From NCBI GenBank assembly GCA_028284395.1, contig JANQRV010000117.1, forward strand, positions 1-58,810: 58,810 nt of DNA, written 5' to 3'. A model generated the notes under the pieces. It did no database searches and was not told the origin of the DNA. It was given only the letters and a program-made list of their open reading frames with translations. The stretch is from Saprospiraceae bacterium (GTDB taxonomy: Bacteria > Bacteroidota > Bacteroidia > Chitinophagales > Saprospiraceae). The position numbers and the translations under genes are program-made. Shown here in pieces: positions 27,174 to 36,343 of this stretch (its first letter is position 1; the number at the start of each line of letters is the position of its first letter).

Positions 27174-27710
27174 TCAACAGAAAATTAGATCAAGAGCAAT
27201 ATCATGTTTCTCTACCGGAACCTGCTCAATCAATTGGAACGGCAAGCCAACGCCGACTTTCAATGCATCGGGATGCTTTCCCAAAAAAGAATCGTAGTAG
27301 CCTGCCCCGAATCCCAGGCGATTACCTCTTTGGTCAAAGGCCAAACCTGGCACTATGATGAGTTCGTAGGTGCCTCGATAAGGGGCTGCATTAATTGGAT
27401 ATTGTGTATTGAAGGCACCCTTTGCAAGATGTTCCAAATCTTCCAATACCCAGTGGTCCAATTGGCGCTCACCCTTTGTTTGTGGCACTATAACTTGCTT
27501 TCCTAAGGAAAGGCTTTGCATGATAAAGGGAATAATGTCGATTTCCTCCGGCAAGGGCAAGAAGGTGTGGATGACGTGTATTCCCCGATCGGAACATAAT
27601 TCCGAGAGCCGGGCACTAATGCGGCCCCCGTGAAAACCTCGGAGCTCCATGGGGTAATGATGGCGCAAGTCCTTCATCAACTTCCGAAGGTTCTTTTTGG
27701 CTATTTCCAT
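27174..27710 (-). CDS. 5-formyltetrahydrofolate cyclo-ligase
   Basis: The 178-residue protein belongs to the MTHFS family, which converts 5-formyltetrahydrofolate to 5,10-methenyltetrahydrofolate with ATP. Diagnostic blocks are TFLPLPEEIDIIPFI, QVIVPQTKG, and the C-terminal substrate-binding motif VPGLAFDQRGNRLGFGAGYYDSFL. The length is normal. It converges with the glycosyltransferase gene and lies 9 bases downstream of the large secreted protein gene. Confidence 0.92.
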   Translation of the reverse strand: MEIAKKNLRKLMKDLRHHYPMELRGFHGGRISARLSELCSDRGIHVIHTFLPLPEEIDIIPFIMQSLSLGKQVIVPQTKGERQLDHWVLEDLEHLAKGAFNTQYPINAAPYRGTYELIIVPGLAFDQRGNRLGFGAGYYDSFLGKHPDALKVGVGLPFQLIEQVPVEKHDIALDLIFC

Positions 27711-27719
27711 AAAGTGAAA

Positions 27720-30503
27720 TTATTTGACCAACAAGACATCTCCTGATACGATCGCTGATTTACCACTTTCAAGTTCCACTTCAGCAAACCAGGTGAAGAC
27801 GGCATTATCCAGCAGTTGCCCCTGAAAAGTCCCATCCCACTCCAATGATGGACTTTCGGGAGCGGCGTTTGCCACCATGAAAATGCGCTCTCCCCAGCGA
27901 TTATAGATCGCATATCTCGTAATATTTCTGACTGGCCCGACAATGGCCGGCCGTAAAACGTCATTCACTCCGTCTTCGTTTGGTGAAAACGCATTGGGTA
28001 CCGCAATAAGGTTATCGTTTACAATCACCAGGAAATCAGTACTTGCCATACAGCTATCTGAGTTGATAGCGGTGAGGGTGTAAGTGATTGTTTCCCGCGG
28101 ACTTGCTATTGGTGTTGGACAATCTGTACAGCTTAGCCAGCGACCAGGCGACCAGTCATAGGAAACAACTGTAGAGGCACTTGCCACCGTAAGTGCAACT
28201 GTATCACCAGGAAAAACCTGCAATTGACTTTCATTCACTAGTTCAAATTGCCGGTCGGACTCGGTTAGTGTCCCCAGCACTTCATAACTACATCCGCTGG
28301 CATCGATAATGTTGACCTCATAATCTCCTGGTGGAAGATTATCAAAGAAAGGATTGTCAGTAAATGGTTGATTTCCCAACGCATAAAGGTAGGGGCCGTT
28401 TCCTCCAATAATTGGGGTGACTGCAATTCGGCCGGTATTGGAGTCCGAGCAATTGGGGTTGATAAAAGCTACTTGCGGCTCCACGTCCTCCGCAGAAACT
28501 ACTTCCACTTCTCCCGAAACGATACAAAATTCCGGGGTCGTGACGGTTACACCATAAGTGCCGACACCGGGAATCTCGATCTCCGATGTTTGTGCTCCAG
28601 TTGACCATTCAAAGCTTTGATAATCTCCCGCTAATCCAAGGGTACTTGTTCCATCTTCACAAAGGATCAAGTCGCCGGTAAACTCCAAGTCATCTTCCAT
28701 TAAAAGGTTTACATCGTAATAGATTTGTAGTTCACAGCCTTCATCGGACGTACCCGATACAATGAAAGCCGTATCACTAAAAACCGGAACTCCGAGAAAG
28801 GATTCTCCCGGGCAGATCGAAATGTTTTGTTCCCTACTTTCTCTGGTTAGTACGATCAGGTTGGTAGAGACAATACTATCACAGCCAATACTGTTTAGGT
28901 AACGCTCCTCAATTATGGTATCCCCAGGGTAGAAGATACCCTTGTAAAGATCTCCTTCGCAGATCGTCTCTTGAATGGCAAATCTGGCTAAGGGGGTCAC
29001 CGTAAGTTCCAAAGTCACTATGCTATCGCAACCTCCGATCGCCTGAAACGTTTCGGAATAGGTTCCACTTCTTGACAATCGTTCACTTCCGAATTCGAAG
29101 ATTTCACCATCGCAGATTGATTCATTGATCACTATTGGGGCTGAATCAAAAACCTCCAGTTGTGCTACCTCGGACGCTACACGACAGGAAGGGTCCTCCA
29201 GGTTGGCAATCGATCCGGCCAAAAGGTAGCGATACTGCACAGCGCTGGAAGACAACGAAACATCTATGCTGGTGCCGTTCACTCCTGCGACATTGCTCCA
29301 AGTAATGCCATCGGCACTTACCTGCCACCGAATGGCTGGACTTGAAAATTGACCATCAGGTATTGCTTCCAAGGTCGTAGTACTACCAGCACATATTGGT
29401 GATTGGAAATCAACTTCAGCAGATGCACACATCCTAAAAGAAATGTTATCCAGTAACAGATCGTTTCCTCCTCCTCCCGGAGCATTGTTTCGGATTGCAA
29501 ACGAAACTTCCGTTACTCCGGGCTCTGTTGTAAACGTAAATCCGTAGGTGTCCCACTGCCCGTTATTGATAATATCTCCGGTATTGTACGCCTCAGGAGC
29601 AACCTGCAACAGCTCTAGAGGTGCATCGACTGGTCCAAGAATAAAGTCGATATTCGGTAATATTACCGTATCTGTAGCGGTCGATGTGAAAGGAGCAAAA
29701 AGAGGATGGTTTAAATTCTTGATATCTACAGAGAACTGGTATGTTGTATTTTCACATAAACCACTAACGGTATTCTTGAAAAAGATTCCGGTTTCGCCCT
29801 CCGTTGCATTGATTGCCAAGGCATAACCTTCTGGGTCATCGCTGTTGTCAGTAATTGGTATGCTCCAGCATGGAAAGGGGAAAAACCCTTCGCAGATATC
29901 GGTATCCCATAAGTTGATCAATGAATAAAAGCCATCATTGGGCCAAGTAGTGTCCTGAAAGATGTAAGTAGTAGTTCCCGGAGGCAATTCCGGGCCTAAC
30001 TGACTGAGGCCACTTCCAAAATCGCCTTCCGGAAAAATATTCTCTCCCAATTGATTGTCACATAAAGTACCAGTTGGATTGATCGGAGTTGTAAAACAGG
30101 CATCGATGGGATTAAATGCAATAATCAACGGATCTGAAGTGAATCTTAGTAGGGCATCTGCAAGTTCGGTCGGTTCTTCTGCAGCGTGGACCCGGTATTG
30201 TGCATTGGCAGGAAGGTTAGTGATGGTCAAAACAGCATTTTCTGTTTCTGCAGTTGCATCTATCCAAGTATTGCCACCATCTAACGAAATTTGCCAAATA
30301 TACCAAGGACTTAAAAGAACTGGAGCGGGGAAGGATGCTTCAACTATAATCGATTCGCCCGGACATCTGCTCTGTGGATCTTGTTCGGCAACAACTACTT
30401 CCATGAATGGTTCGGAACTGGAACTGGAGTGAGTAGAAGAAAATGATAATAGGACAGTCGCTGATAGTGCAATTACATAGATCAGGTAAGTGCGCATGTT
30501 CAT
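27720..30503 (-). CDS. Large secreted protein with type B (gliding-associated) type IX sorting domain
   Basis: The 927-residue protein starts with a signal peptide. Residues about 40-130 look Ig-like; about 145-358 form a jelly-roll region opening with NIFPEGDFGSGLSQLG and closing LLLDNISFRMC. Three tandem Cys-rich repeats follow at about 460-502, 511-552 and 560-602, each with ICxG and GCDS or GCE. Residues 832-927 are the gliding-motility-associated C-terminal domain (VPNAFSPNEDGVNDVL, YNRWGERIF, WDG), the type B signal for export by the type IX system. It is probably a surface adhesin or matrix protein. The ligand is unknown. Confidence 0.92.
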   Translation of the reverse strand: MNMRTYLIYVIALSATVLLSFSSTHSSSSSEPFMEVVVAEQDPQSRCPGESIIVEASFPAPVLLSPWYIWQISLDGGNTWIDATAETENAVLTITNLPANAQYRVHAAEEPTELADALLRFTSDPLIIAFNPIDACFTTPINPTGTLCDNQLGENIFPEGDFGSGLSQLGPELPPGTTTYIFQDTTWPNDGFYSLINLWDTDICEGFFPFPCWSIPITDNSDDPEGYALAINATEGETGIFFKNTVSGLCENTTYQFSVDIKNLNHPLFAPFTSTATDTVILPNIDFILGPVDAPLELLQVAPEAYNTGDIINNGQWDTYGFTFTTEPGVTEVSFAIRNNAPGGGGNDLLLDNISFRMCASAEVDFQSPICAGSTTTLEAIPDGQFSSPAIRWQVSADGITWSNVAGVNGTSIDVSLSSSAVQYRYLLAGSIANLEDPSCRVASEVAQLEVFDSAPIVINESICDGEIFEFGSERLSRSGTYSETFQAIGGCDSIVTLELTVTPLARFAIQETICEGDLYKGIFYPGDTIIEERYLNSIGCDSIVSTNLIVLTRESREQNISICPGESFLGVPVFSDTAFIVSGTSDEGCELQIYYDVNLLMEDDLEFTGDLILCEDGTSTLGLAGDYQSFEWSTGAQTSEIEIPGVGTYGVTVTTPEFCIVSGEVEVVSAEDVEPQVAFINPNCSDSNTGRIAVTPIIGGNGPYLYALGNQPFTDNPFFDNLPPGDYEVNIIDASGCSYEVLGTLTESDRQFELVNESQLQVFPGDTVALTVASASTVVSYDWSPGRWLSCTDCPTPIASPRETITYTLTAINSDSCMASTDFLVIVNDNLIAVPNAFSPNEDGVNDVLRPAIVGPVRNITRYAIYNRWGERIFMVANAAPESPSLEWDGTFQGQLLDNAVFTWFAEVELESGKSAIVSGDVLLVK

Positions 30504-30640
30504 AACGTAAATGGGATTTTCTTTAGACCCTAAAGATAATAGGAGTCTTATTAAAATTAGAAATTTAACAATTTGGGAATCGACGGGTAGATTGCAGAAG
30601 GGAAACGTTTGGTTTTATTGATCAAATGGCTTATGTTTGT

Positions 30641-30660
30641 TTTATACTGATTGGTATAAA
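30641..30660. promoter_or_regulatory. Palindromic operator upstream of the TetR gene
   Basis: TTTATAC-TGATTG-GTATAAA has perfect 7-base arms around a six-base centre and ends 10 bases before the TetR start codon at 30671. The core TATACTGATTGGTATA resembles the TAnAC...GTnTA sites of some TetR relatives. It is well placed for autorepression. Confidence 0.6.
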
Positions 30661-30670
30661 AAATATATAA

Positions 30671-31261
30671 ATGATCACCAAAGCAGCCATCACCCGAAAG
30701 CGAATACTAGACAAGGCTTTTCAAAAAATCTATCAGAAAGGATATCAATCTACGAGTATCGATCACATTCTAAAGGAAATGAATGTAACGAAGGGAGCTT
30801 TCTATTATCATTTTAAAAATAAGAAAGAGATGGGACTGGCTGTGGTAAAGGAGGTTGTTTACCCTCGCCTTTTCCGCTTGCTGATCGAGCCAATGGAAAA
30901 TTGTGAGAATCCAAAGGAGCGATTGGTCGATGTGCTGGAAACGGCTTTTTCAGAAATGATGGACATAGAGTTAACCTATGGCTGTCCTACCAACAATTTA
31001 ATTGTTGAAATGACTCCTGTCGATCCCGATTTTCAGAAGTTATTTCGAAATATTCTTGACAAGTGGAAATTGACTTTGCGGGATGCATTCGAAAAGGGGA
31101 AGGAAAAAGGGTATGTCAAGGATTCGACCAATAGTGAATACCTTGCTCAGTACATCATTGTCGGGTATGAGGGGCTCCGGGGCTTGGGAAAAGTTTACCA
31201 GAACTGGAACTACTACTATCAGTATTTGGCAGAGCTAGAGGAATATCTTAAAGCCAAATGA
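30671..31261 (+). CDS. TetR-family transcriptional regulator
   Basis: The 196-residue protein has a TetR helix-turn-helix at residues 8-55 (ITRKRILDKAFQKIYQKGYQ, then ILKEMNVTKGAFYYHFKNKKEMG). The ligand-binding part contains TYGCPTNNLIVEMTPVDPDF, a pattern found in the YxaF/NemR-like branch, some of which sense electrophiles through cysteine. Whether the Cys here is a sensor is inference. A near-perfect palindrome sits just before the start, suggesting autorepression. The neighbouring MFS gene converges with it, so a direct divergent control arrangement is absent. Confidence 0.92.
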   Translation: MITKAAITRKRILDKAFQKIYQKGYQSTSIDHILKEMNVTKGAFYYHFKNKKEMGLAVVKEVVYPRLFRLLIEPMENCENPKERLVDVLETAFSEMMDIELTYGCPTNNLIVEMTPVDPDFQKLFRNILDKWKLTLRDAFEKGKEKGYVKDSTNSEYLAQYIIVGYEGLRGLGKVYQNWNYYYQYLAELEEYLKAK

Positions 31262-31303
31262 CGGCAATTTTTTCCAAAAACTTCCAACATTAATCGTTCC
31301 CAT

Positions 31304-31318
31304 CCAATTGTAAATTGG
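31304..31318. terminator. Short hairpin between convergent genes
   Basis: CCAATT-GTA-AATTGG is a perfect 6-base stem with a 3-base loop between the convergent stops at 31261 and 31350. It has no adjoining T-run, so termination is only a possibility. Confidence 0.25.
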
Positions 31319-31349
31319 GGTCCAGCAATTAAAATGGTCCTGTGACTTA

Positions 31350-32567
31350 CTACTGACGGATCCTTAAAACTTGTAGGCTCCAAATCATTACCAACAAAGA
31401 GATTGCGGCCGAAAGCTGTAATATGAGACCAAAAGAAAAACTTTTGTCCAGCAAAATGCCAAACGCAATCGGTCCCACCGCTGTTGCAAACACTCCTACT
31501 GTTGCAAATATACTTCTTACACTGCCGATTGAAGCCGTCCCGAAAATCTCGGCGTAAATTGCATTGATGATCGTGCTCCCCAATCCATTCGAAAACCCCA
31601 TGAATAAAAGGGCTACGGGATAGATGGCCGGTTGTCTGAAGAGAGAAAGAAAGAACAAGCCGATCAGATAGGGAAAGAGAAAAAACGGGAATAGCCTGCG
31701 TGCAGTCAACCGATCCACTAGTGGACCGGATACCAGCATGCCAAGTGCACTGGCAACTGCAAAAGAAGCGATTGAGCCAGCCACCCAGCTGACACTCCAA
31801 CCTCTGCTTTCACCAAACTGTATCTGAAAGAAAAAGATGGCTGTATTGATCGCTCCAAGAAAAATAATGCCGGGCAATAACAACCAAAAATTACGACTGA
31901 TGATCAGGCGCCATGGACGGTGGACCAATTGTCCGTTAGGCCGGTTTTCCTCCGAGATATTTCTAGAGGGATGAAGAATGGCTGGAGCCGCGTTTTTCAA
32001 AAATATGAAGACCAATGGAATGACAATAATGATGAGAGATAATGCTGAAAGTCGAAGAGGAAGGCGCCAACCGTAACTACTGATCATCATTGCGATCATC
32101 AGCGGGAAAATGGCTTCTCCCACCGGATGCCCTATATTGGCAAGACTAATGGCTTTTCCACGGTCGAGCGCATAGGCGCGAGCCATAGTCGTGACTGCGG
32201 TATGCCCCATGAGGGCTTGTCCGGTCAGCCGCAGTCCCCAGAATCCGATCAATACAACAATGGGATTTAAAGCCAACGATAGTGTAATTAAGGCTAAAAA
32301 CATACCAATAATTACCGCAATTGTGAAGCGGTGGAGCGGCCAGATGTCAATGTATCTGCCGATCCATGGTAAAGTAAATGCACTGGCTAGCGTAGCCGAG
32401 GCATACATGGAGCTGATCTGGGTGTTGGAAAATAGGAAGGACTGTGCAATTTCCGGAACGTAAAGAGAAATCAAAAAAGTCTGTCCAAAACCTGAGAACA
32501 AAGCCAGCAAAAAGCCGAAGGACAAAAGTCGGTAATTGCTTTGGATGAAAGTAGAATAAGTTTGCAT
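31350..32567 (-). CDS. Major facilitator superfamily transporter
   Basis: The 405-residue protein has about twelve membrane helices with a charged central loop near residues 195-215. The motif-A-like segment between helices is degenerate in the first half (GRYIDIWPLHRF) and present in the second (GPLVDRLTARR). It is a secondary transporter; neither substrate nor direction can be assigned. It converges with the TetR gene, so co-regulation is not indicated by layout. An N-terminal Met at 32567 gives a normal first helix after about 15 residues. Confidence 0.88.
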   Translation of the reverse strand: MQTYSTFIQSNYRLLSFGFLLALFSGFGQTFLISLYVPEIAQSFLFSNTQISSMYASATLASAFTLPWIGRYIDIWPLHRFTIAVIIGMFLALITLSLALNPIVVLIGFWGLRLTGQALMGHTAVTTMARAYALDRGKAISLANIGHPVGEAIFPLMIAMMISSYGWRLPLRLSALSLIIIVIPLVFIFLKNAAPAILHPSRNISEENRPNGQLVHRPWRLIISRNFWLLLPGIIFLGAINTAIFFFQIQFGESRGWSVSWVAGSIASFAVASALGMLVSGPLVDRLTARRLFPFFLFPYLIGLFFLSLFRQPAIYPVALLFMGFSNGLGSTIINAIYAEIFGTASIGSVRSIFATVGVFATAVGPIAFGILLDKSFSFGLILQLSAAISLLVMIWSLQVLRIRQ

Positions 32568-32635
32568 TAATTAGCCGGTTTTCAGCAGCTTTTATTAAAA
32601 GCCGCGAAAATAAGCAATTAAGGAGTACGAGAGCG

Positions 32636-34246
32636 TTAATTGAAAATTATCTTTCGGGAAATAATTCCGCGATCAAATTTCAACCTTGCGATGTACATGC
32701 CTGCCGGCAAACTTTCTTTATTGATTTGAAAGATAGAACCATTGACCCCAGAGTAACTCCGTGCAAGACCCCCTTGGAGGTCAAAGAGCTGAACCGAACG
32801 AATTGGTGCCTGTAAACGGGACGTGAACAGTATTTGTGCGTGTGTTGGGTTTGGGGCAATCTTAAGCCCTACATCCAATGGGGTAATGGTTGGTTGAATG
32901 TTAGTAGGATCTGGATTGAATACGGCTAGTGCCCTTGGAGCGAAATAACCGATGATGGTGTCAATGTAGATTCTTGCTCGCTCTGGACTGGCATCAGCAT
33001 TGTAAAGACTGCTGGCCTCATCAAAATTGGAGCTACCATCAAAAGGTACTGTTTCCCAAAATTCCCGATCCCACCATTGCCAGGGTTCACTTTCTGGATT
33101 ACCAGAATTGTTCAGTGGTAGAACAAATGGATAAAGTCCTTCAAAGTAAGAATGTCCTGCTGCAGCGGAGGCAGAGCGGGCTCCTTCGGTAAAGGGATCA
33201 TCAAAACTAAGATTGCTAAAATACCTATTTAATTTTAGCGTACTGGCTTTTTCAAGGATGGCCTGGCTGCCCTGCATCTGGAGAAGTGAATCGCCGGTTG
33301 TCCTAATGATGGCGATGTCGTCGCGATAGGGCGAAAAAGGATCATTTGTGACGTGAAAACTGATAACGGGTACCTCTCCATCATTGATCCAGGAAAGGTC
33401 ACCAATTGCGCCTCCCATATTGACGCAGAGTTGAAAATCAGATGGATAATCTATATAAAGAGGAGAACAGAGAGAATCGCCGTCGACCGGGTGGTATGGT
33501 GTACCGGGACTGGAAACACCGGGACTGGTGGCGAAAAGATCCCCGTGCACTGCTTCGGAAAACATGGGGGTCTCAGCGGTTCCATCACCATCCAGATCGA
33601 TGGAAAATTTCATCATTGGGAAGGCGGCGCTTTCCAGTTCCTCAAATTGGTTGAGATACGCGGCGGCTAATGCAATGTATCCACCGGTCTCAATGCCCCA
33701 CAACCCGATCTTATCGGGAGCGATATTATAACTATTCGCATTTTCGGCATGATCCTTTCGAAAGAAACGAATCGCCGTTCTTGCATCCTGTATGCCGCGG
33801 TACATTGCCTGAAGATAGCTCCACGCTCTTCTTTCAGCCGTTTCGTCTTCCAAATTCCATCCTCTACGATGATCAATGGCTGCAACGGCATACCCCATTT
33901 TAGCCAGCCGCATGGCTATTTCTACATTTGAGGAATCCACTCTTTCACCATAGACCGTATTGTTAGCAGCTTGTGGAAGATAATTACCTCCGTGGACAAG
34001 AATGATTAGCGGTCTTTCCGCAAGGGTGTCATTCATCGGCGCATAAAAATCAAATAGTAATTGCTCGCGGATCGTTTGGCCGAAAAGCGGCAGGACTTCG
34101 ATCGTAAAATTAGTGCCGTAGGATTGATTCTCTAGAATTGAAACTTCATCGAAAACTTCTTGTAAAAAACGATTTTCTTGTGCTACCACCGTGCAGCATA
34201 CAAAGAGGGAAAGCAGCAAAGGAAGTAGTTTGTTGGAAAATTGCAT
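32636..34246 (-). CDS. Secreted alpha/beta-hydrolase-like protein with type A type IX sorting domain
   Basis: The 536-residue protein has a signal peptide (first about 22 residues). An alpha/beta-hydrolase fold follows: RPLIILVHGGNYLPQ (oxyanion loop), YAVAAIDHRRGWN, a helix with GIQDARTAIRFFRKDHA, and the nucleophile elbow region KIGLWGIETGGYIALAAA. The elbow reads GIETG, with Glu where Ser is expected, so it may be a non-hydrolase or use another nucleophile. The last about 75 residues (LKIAPNPTHAQILF ... GMYIARLKF ... RKIIFN) are a type A type IX sorting domain. It would be secreted to the cell surface. It precedes the PAP2 gene's position in the same orientation. Confidence 0.85.
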   Translation of the reverse strand: MQFSNKLLPLLLSLFVCCTVVAQENRFLQEVFDEVSILENQSYGTNFTIEVLPLFGQTIREQLLFDFYAPMNDTLAERPLIILVHGGNYLPQAANNTVYGERVDSSNVEIAMRLAKMGYAVAAIDHRRGWNLEDETAERRAWSYLQAMYRGIQDARTAIRFFRKDHAENANSYNIAPDKIGLWGIETGGYIALAAAYLNQFEELESAAFPMMKFSIDLDGDGTAETPMFSEAVHGDLFATSPGVSSPGTPYHPVDGDSLCSPLYIDYPSDFQLCVNMGGAIGDLSWINDGEVPVISFHVTNDPFSPYRDDIAIIRTTGDSLLQMQGSQAILEKASTLKLNRYFSNLSFDDPFTEGARSASAAAGHSYFEGLYPFVLPLNNSGNPESEPWQWWDREFWETVPFDGSSNFDEASSLYNADASPERARIYIDTIIGYFAPRALAVFNPDPTNIQPTITPLDVGLKIAPNPTHAQILFTSRLQAPIRSVQLFDLQGGLARSYSGVNGSIFQINKESLPAGMYIARLKFDRGIISRKIIFN

Positions 34247-34256
34247 GATCCGGCTT

Positions 34257-34823
34257 TTATTGGAGTGCTAAGTTAGGAAATCGATTATAAAGTTTTGCTA
34301 CCAGGTAGCCAATTGAAACACCCAGGAAGGCTCCAAAGAATATGTCGAGAGGGTAGTGAACTCCGACGTAGACCTGCCCCAAAGCGATACTTGCAGCCCA
34401 CAAGTAAAAGGGCAATTTAATAGCGGGATAGAGTAGGCCCAAAGTCAGGCTGATGAAAGCTGCAATGGCAAAATGGTTGGTCGCATGCGAAGAGGTAAAA
34501 CTGTAACCACCCCCACACCGAACTAGTAAGTGCACATTGTTTTTGAATTCGAGATCGTTACAAGGTCTCAGGCGTTTTACATTTTCTTTGATCACTTTAC
34601 TACTCATGGTATCTGCTACTCCTACTGTCAAGGCCAGGCCTAAAGCAAAAAACAATCCCTTAAGTTTAAACTTTATCAGAACAAAGAGTAATAGAAAAAG
34701 GTACAAAGGGATCCAAAAAGTTTTTTCCCGCCAATGTGGCATTAACCAATCAAAGAAGGTATTTTGCCAACCGTTATTAATGAGTTCGAAGAGGTATTGG
34801 TCAAATTCAATTATTGCATCCAT
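34257..34823 (-). CDS. PAP2-family membrane phosphatase
   Basis: I chose Met at 34823 (MDAIIEFDQYLFELINNG), the usual PAP2 N-terminus, over the frame to 34850. The protein of 188 residues has five to six membrane helices and the three PAP2 motifs: KENVKRLRP, SFTSSHATNHF, and QVYVGVHYPLDIFFG. The third motif has Gln where many members have Arg. Family members remove phosphate from lipid phosphates such as phosphatidate or undecaprenyl diphosphate. It lies 10 bases upstream of the secreted hydrolase-like gene, probably one operon. Confidence 0.9.
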   Translation of the reverse strand: MDAIIEFDQYLFELINNGWQNTFFDWLMPHWREKTFWIPLYLFLLLFVLIKFKLKGLFFALGLALTVGVADTMSSKVIKENVKRLRPCNDLEFKNNVHLLVRCGGGYSFTSSHATNHFAIAAFISLTLGLLYPAIKLPFYLWAASIALGQVYVGVHYPLDIFFGAFLGVSIGYLVAKLYNRFPNLALQ

Positions 34824-34919
34824 AATGGGAAAAAGTAAATATTTTTTCAAACAAAATTAACTGTCCTCGTATATAAACCTTTTCAGCCACTCAATTTCTT
34901 AATAACAAAAACATCAATC

Positions 34920-36296
34920 TTGGCACTAATTAAATCAATTTCGGGGATTAGAGGTACCATTGGCGGAAATGCCGGAGAAAACCTCACCCCTCAGGATATT
35001 GTAGAATGTACTGCTGCTTTTGGCTATTGGCTTATTCAAAACGGAGCTAACCGTAAGGTAGTGGTCGGGCGAGATGGCCGGATATCAGGAGAGTTAGTCA
35101 GTAATTTGGCAACCCAAACATTGCTTTCACTTGGCATCGATGTTATAGATCTTGGCTACTCGACTACACCAACGGTGGAGGTCGCGGTGCCCAAGGAAAA
35201 CGCAGGGGCCGGAATTATCTTCACTGCCAGCCACAATCCAAAGGAATGGAACGCTTTGAAGTTTGTCAATCATCGTGGAGAATTTATTTCTAAAAAAGAT
35301 GGCGAAGATCTTCTAAAACTGATTCACGAAGGGGCTATAAAGTATGAAGGGGTAGATAAGCTGGGAAAATATCAGAAAATCGAAGGATACATCGATCGAC
35401 ATATCGATGACATCTTGGCATTGTCATGGGTAGATGTCGATGCGATCAAAGCCCGTAAATTTCGGGTTGCTGTTGATTGCATTAACTCAACAGGCGCCAT
35501 TTCCGTGCCAAATCTTTTAGAGAGGCTGGGCTGTACAGCAGTATTGATTAATGAAGAGGTGACGGGCGATTTTGCTCATAATCCCGAACCACTTGCCAAG
35601 CATTTAGTTGAATTGTCAAATGTCATCCGGCAGCAACAATTAGACTTGGGAATTGCTGTGGATCCGGACGTGGATCGGTTGGCACTGGTTTGTGAAGATG
35701 GTGAAATGTTTGGAGAGGAATATACCTTGGTGGCCGTCGCAGACTACATGTTACCTATAAAACCCGGCAATACGGTTTCCAACCTTTCATCGAGCCGCGC
35801 TTTGAGAGACATTACGCGAAAACATGGCGGTACGTATTATGCCAGTGCAGTCGGAGAGGTCAATGTCGTAGCGAAAATGAAAGAAGTGAATGCAGTGATC
35901 GGAGGCGAAGGTAATGGTGGCATCATTCTGCCAGAGCTTCATTACGGAAGAGATGCTCTCGTTGGAATAGCTTTGATATTGACTCACCTGGCAAAGTCGA
36001 GAAAATCACTCGCTCAGCTCAAAGCAGAATACCCTTATTACTTCATGGTCAAGGACAAAATTGCTTTGACACCCGACATTGACTTAGTCAGCATCTTGCA
36101 GCAATTGGAAGAACAATTCAAAATGGAGGATTATAACACCATCGATGGACTAAAAGTTAATTTCGAAGATGGTTGGGTTCATATGAGGAAGTCAAATACC
36201 GAACCGATCATTCGGATCTATTCCGAAGGACCAACGGAGGCCCGAGCCAAAGAGTTGGTGAGCATGGTCCGCAAAAGAGTAGAAGCCTTAATTTAA
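34920..36296 (+). CDS. glmM: Phosphoglucosamine mutase
   Basis: The 458-residue enzyme interconverts glucosamine-6-phosphate and glucosamine-1-phosphate for UDP-GlcNAc synthesis. The phospho-serine is Ser104 in FTASHNPKEWNALKF; the metal site is DPDVDRLAL; the sugar and phosphate loops are GGEGNGG and KSNTEPIIRIYSEG. The start is TTG at 34920, decided by the conserved N-terminus ALIKSISGIRGTIGG, which begins at codon 2. A broader phosphomannomutase/phosphoglucomutase activity cannot be excluded. Confidence 0.92.
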   Translation: MALIKSISGIRGTIGGNAGENLTPQDIVECTAAFGYWLIQNGANRKVVVGRDGRISGELVSNLATQTLLSLGIDVIDLGYSTTPTVEVAVPKENAGAGIIFTASHNPKEWNALKFVNHRGEFISKKDGEDLLKLIHEGAIKYEGVDKLGKYQKIEGYIDRHIDDILALSWVDVDAIKARKFRVAVDCINSTGAISVPNLLERLGCTAVLINEEVTGDFAHNPEPLAKHLVELSNVIRQQQLDLGIAVDPDVDRLALVCEDGEMFGEEYTLVAVADYMLPIKPGNTVSNLSSSRALRDITRKHGGTYYASAVGEVNVVAKMKEVNAVIGGEGNGGIILPELHYGRDALVGIALILTHLAKSRKSLAQLKAEYPYYFMVKDKIALTPDIDLVSILQQLEEQFKMEDYNTIDGLKVNFEDGWVHMRKSNTEPIIRIYSEGPTEARAKELVSMVRKRVEALI

Positions 36297-36323
36297 GGCT
36301 GAACCCAAAAGGAAAGAAGGAGG

Positions 36324-36343
36324 TATGAACATATGAACATATG
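36324..36343. repeat. Tandem 8-base repeat with CATATG palindrome
   Basis: TATGAACA occurs twice and is followed by TATG, giving the palindrome CATATG-AA-CATATG at 36330-36343. It lies between glmM and the cysteine desulfurase gene and follows AAGGAGGT at 36317-36324. It could be an operator or the start region of a short leader frame. Confidence 0.35.

Noticed and set aside
30641..32567. TetR-MFS efflux module
   Set aside because: The two genes converge rather than diverge or share a promoter, so direct control is not supported by the layout.
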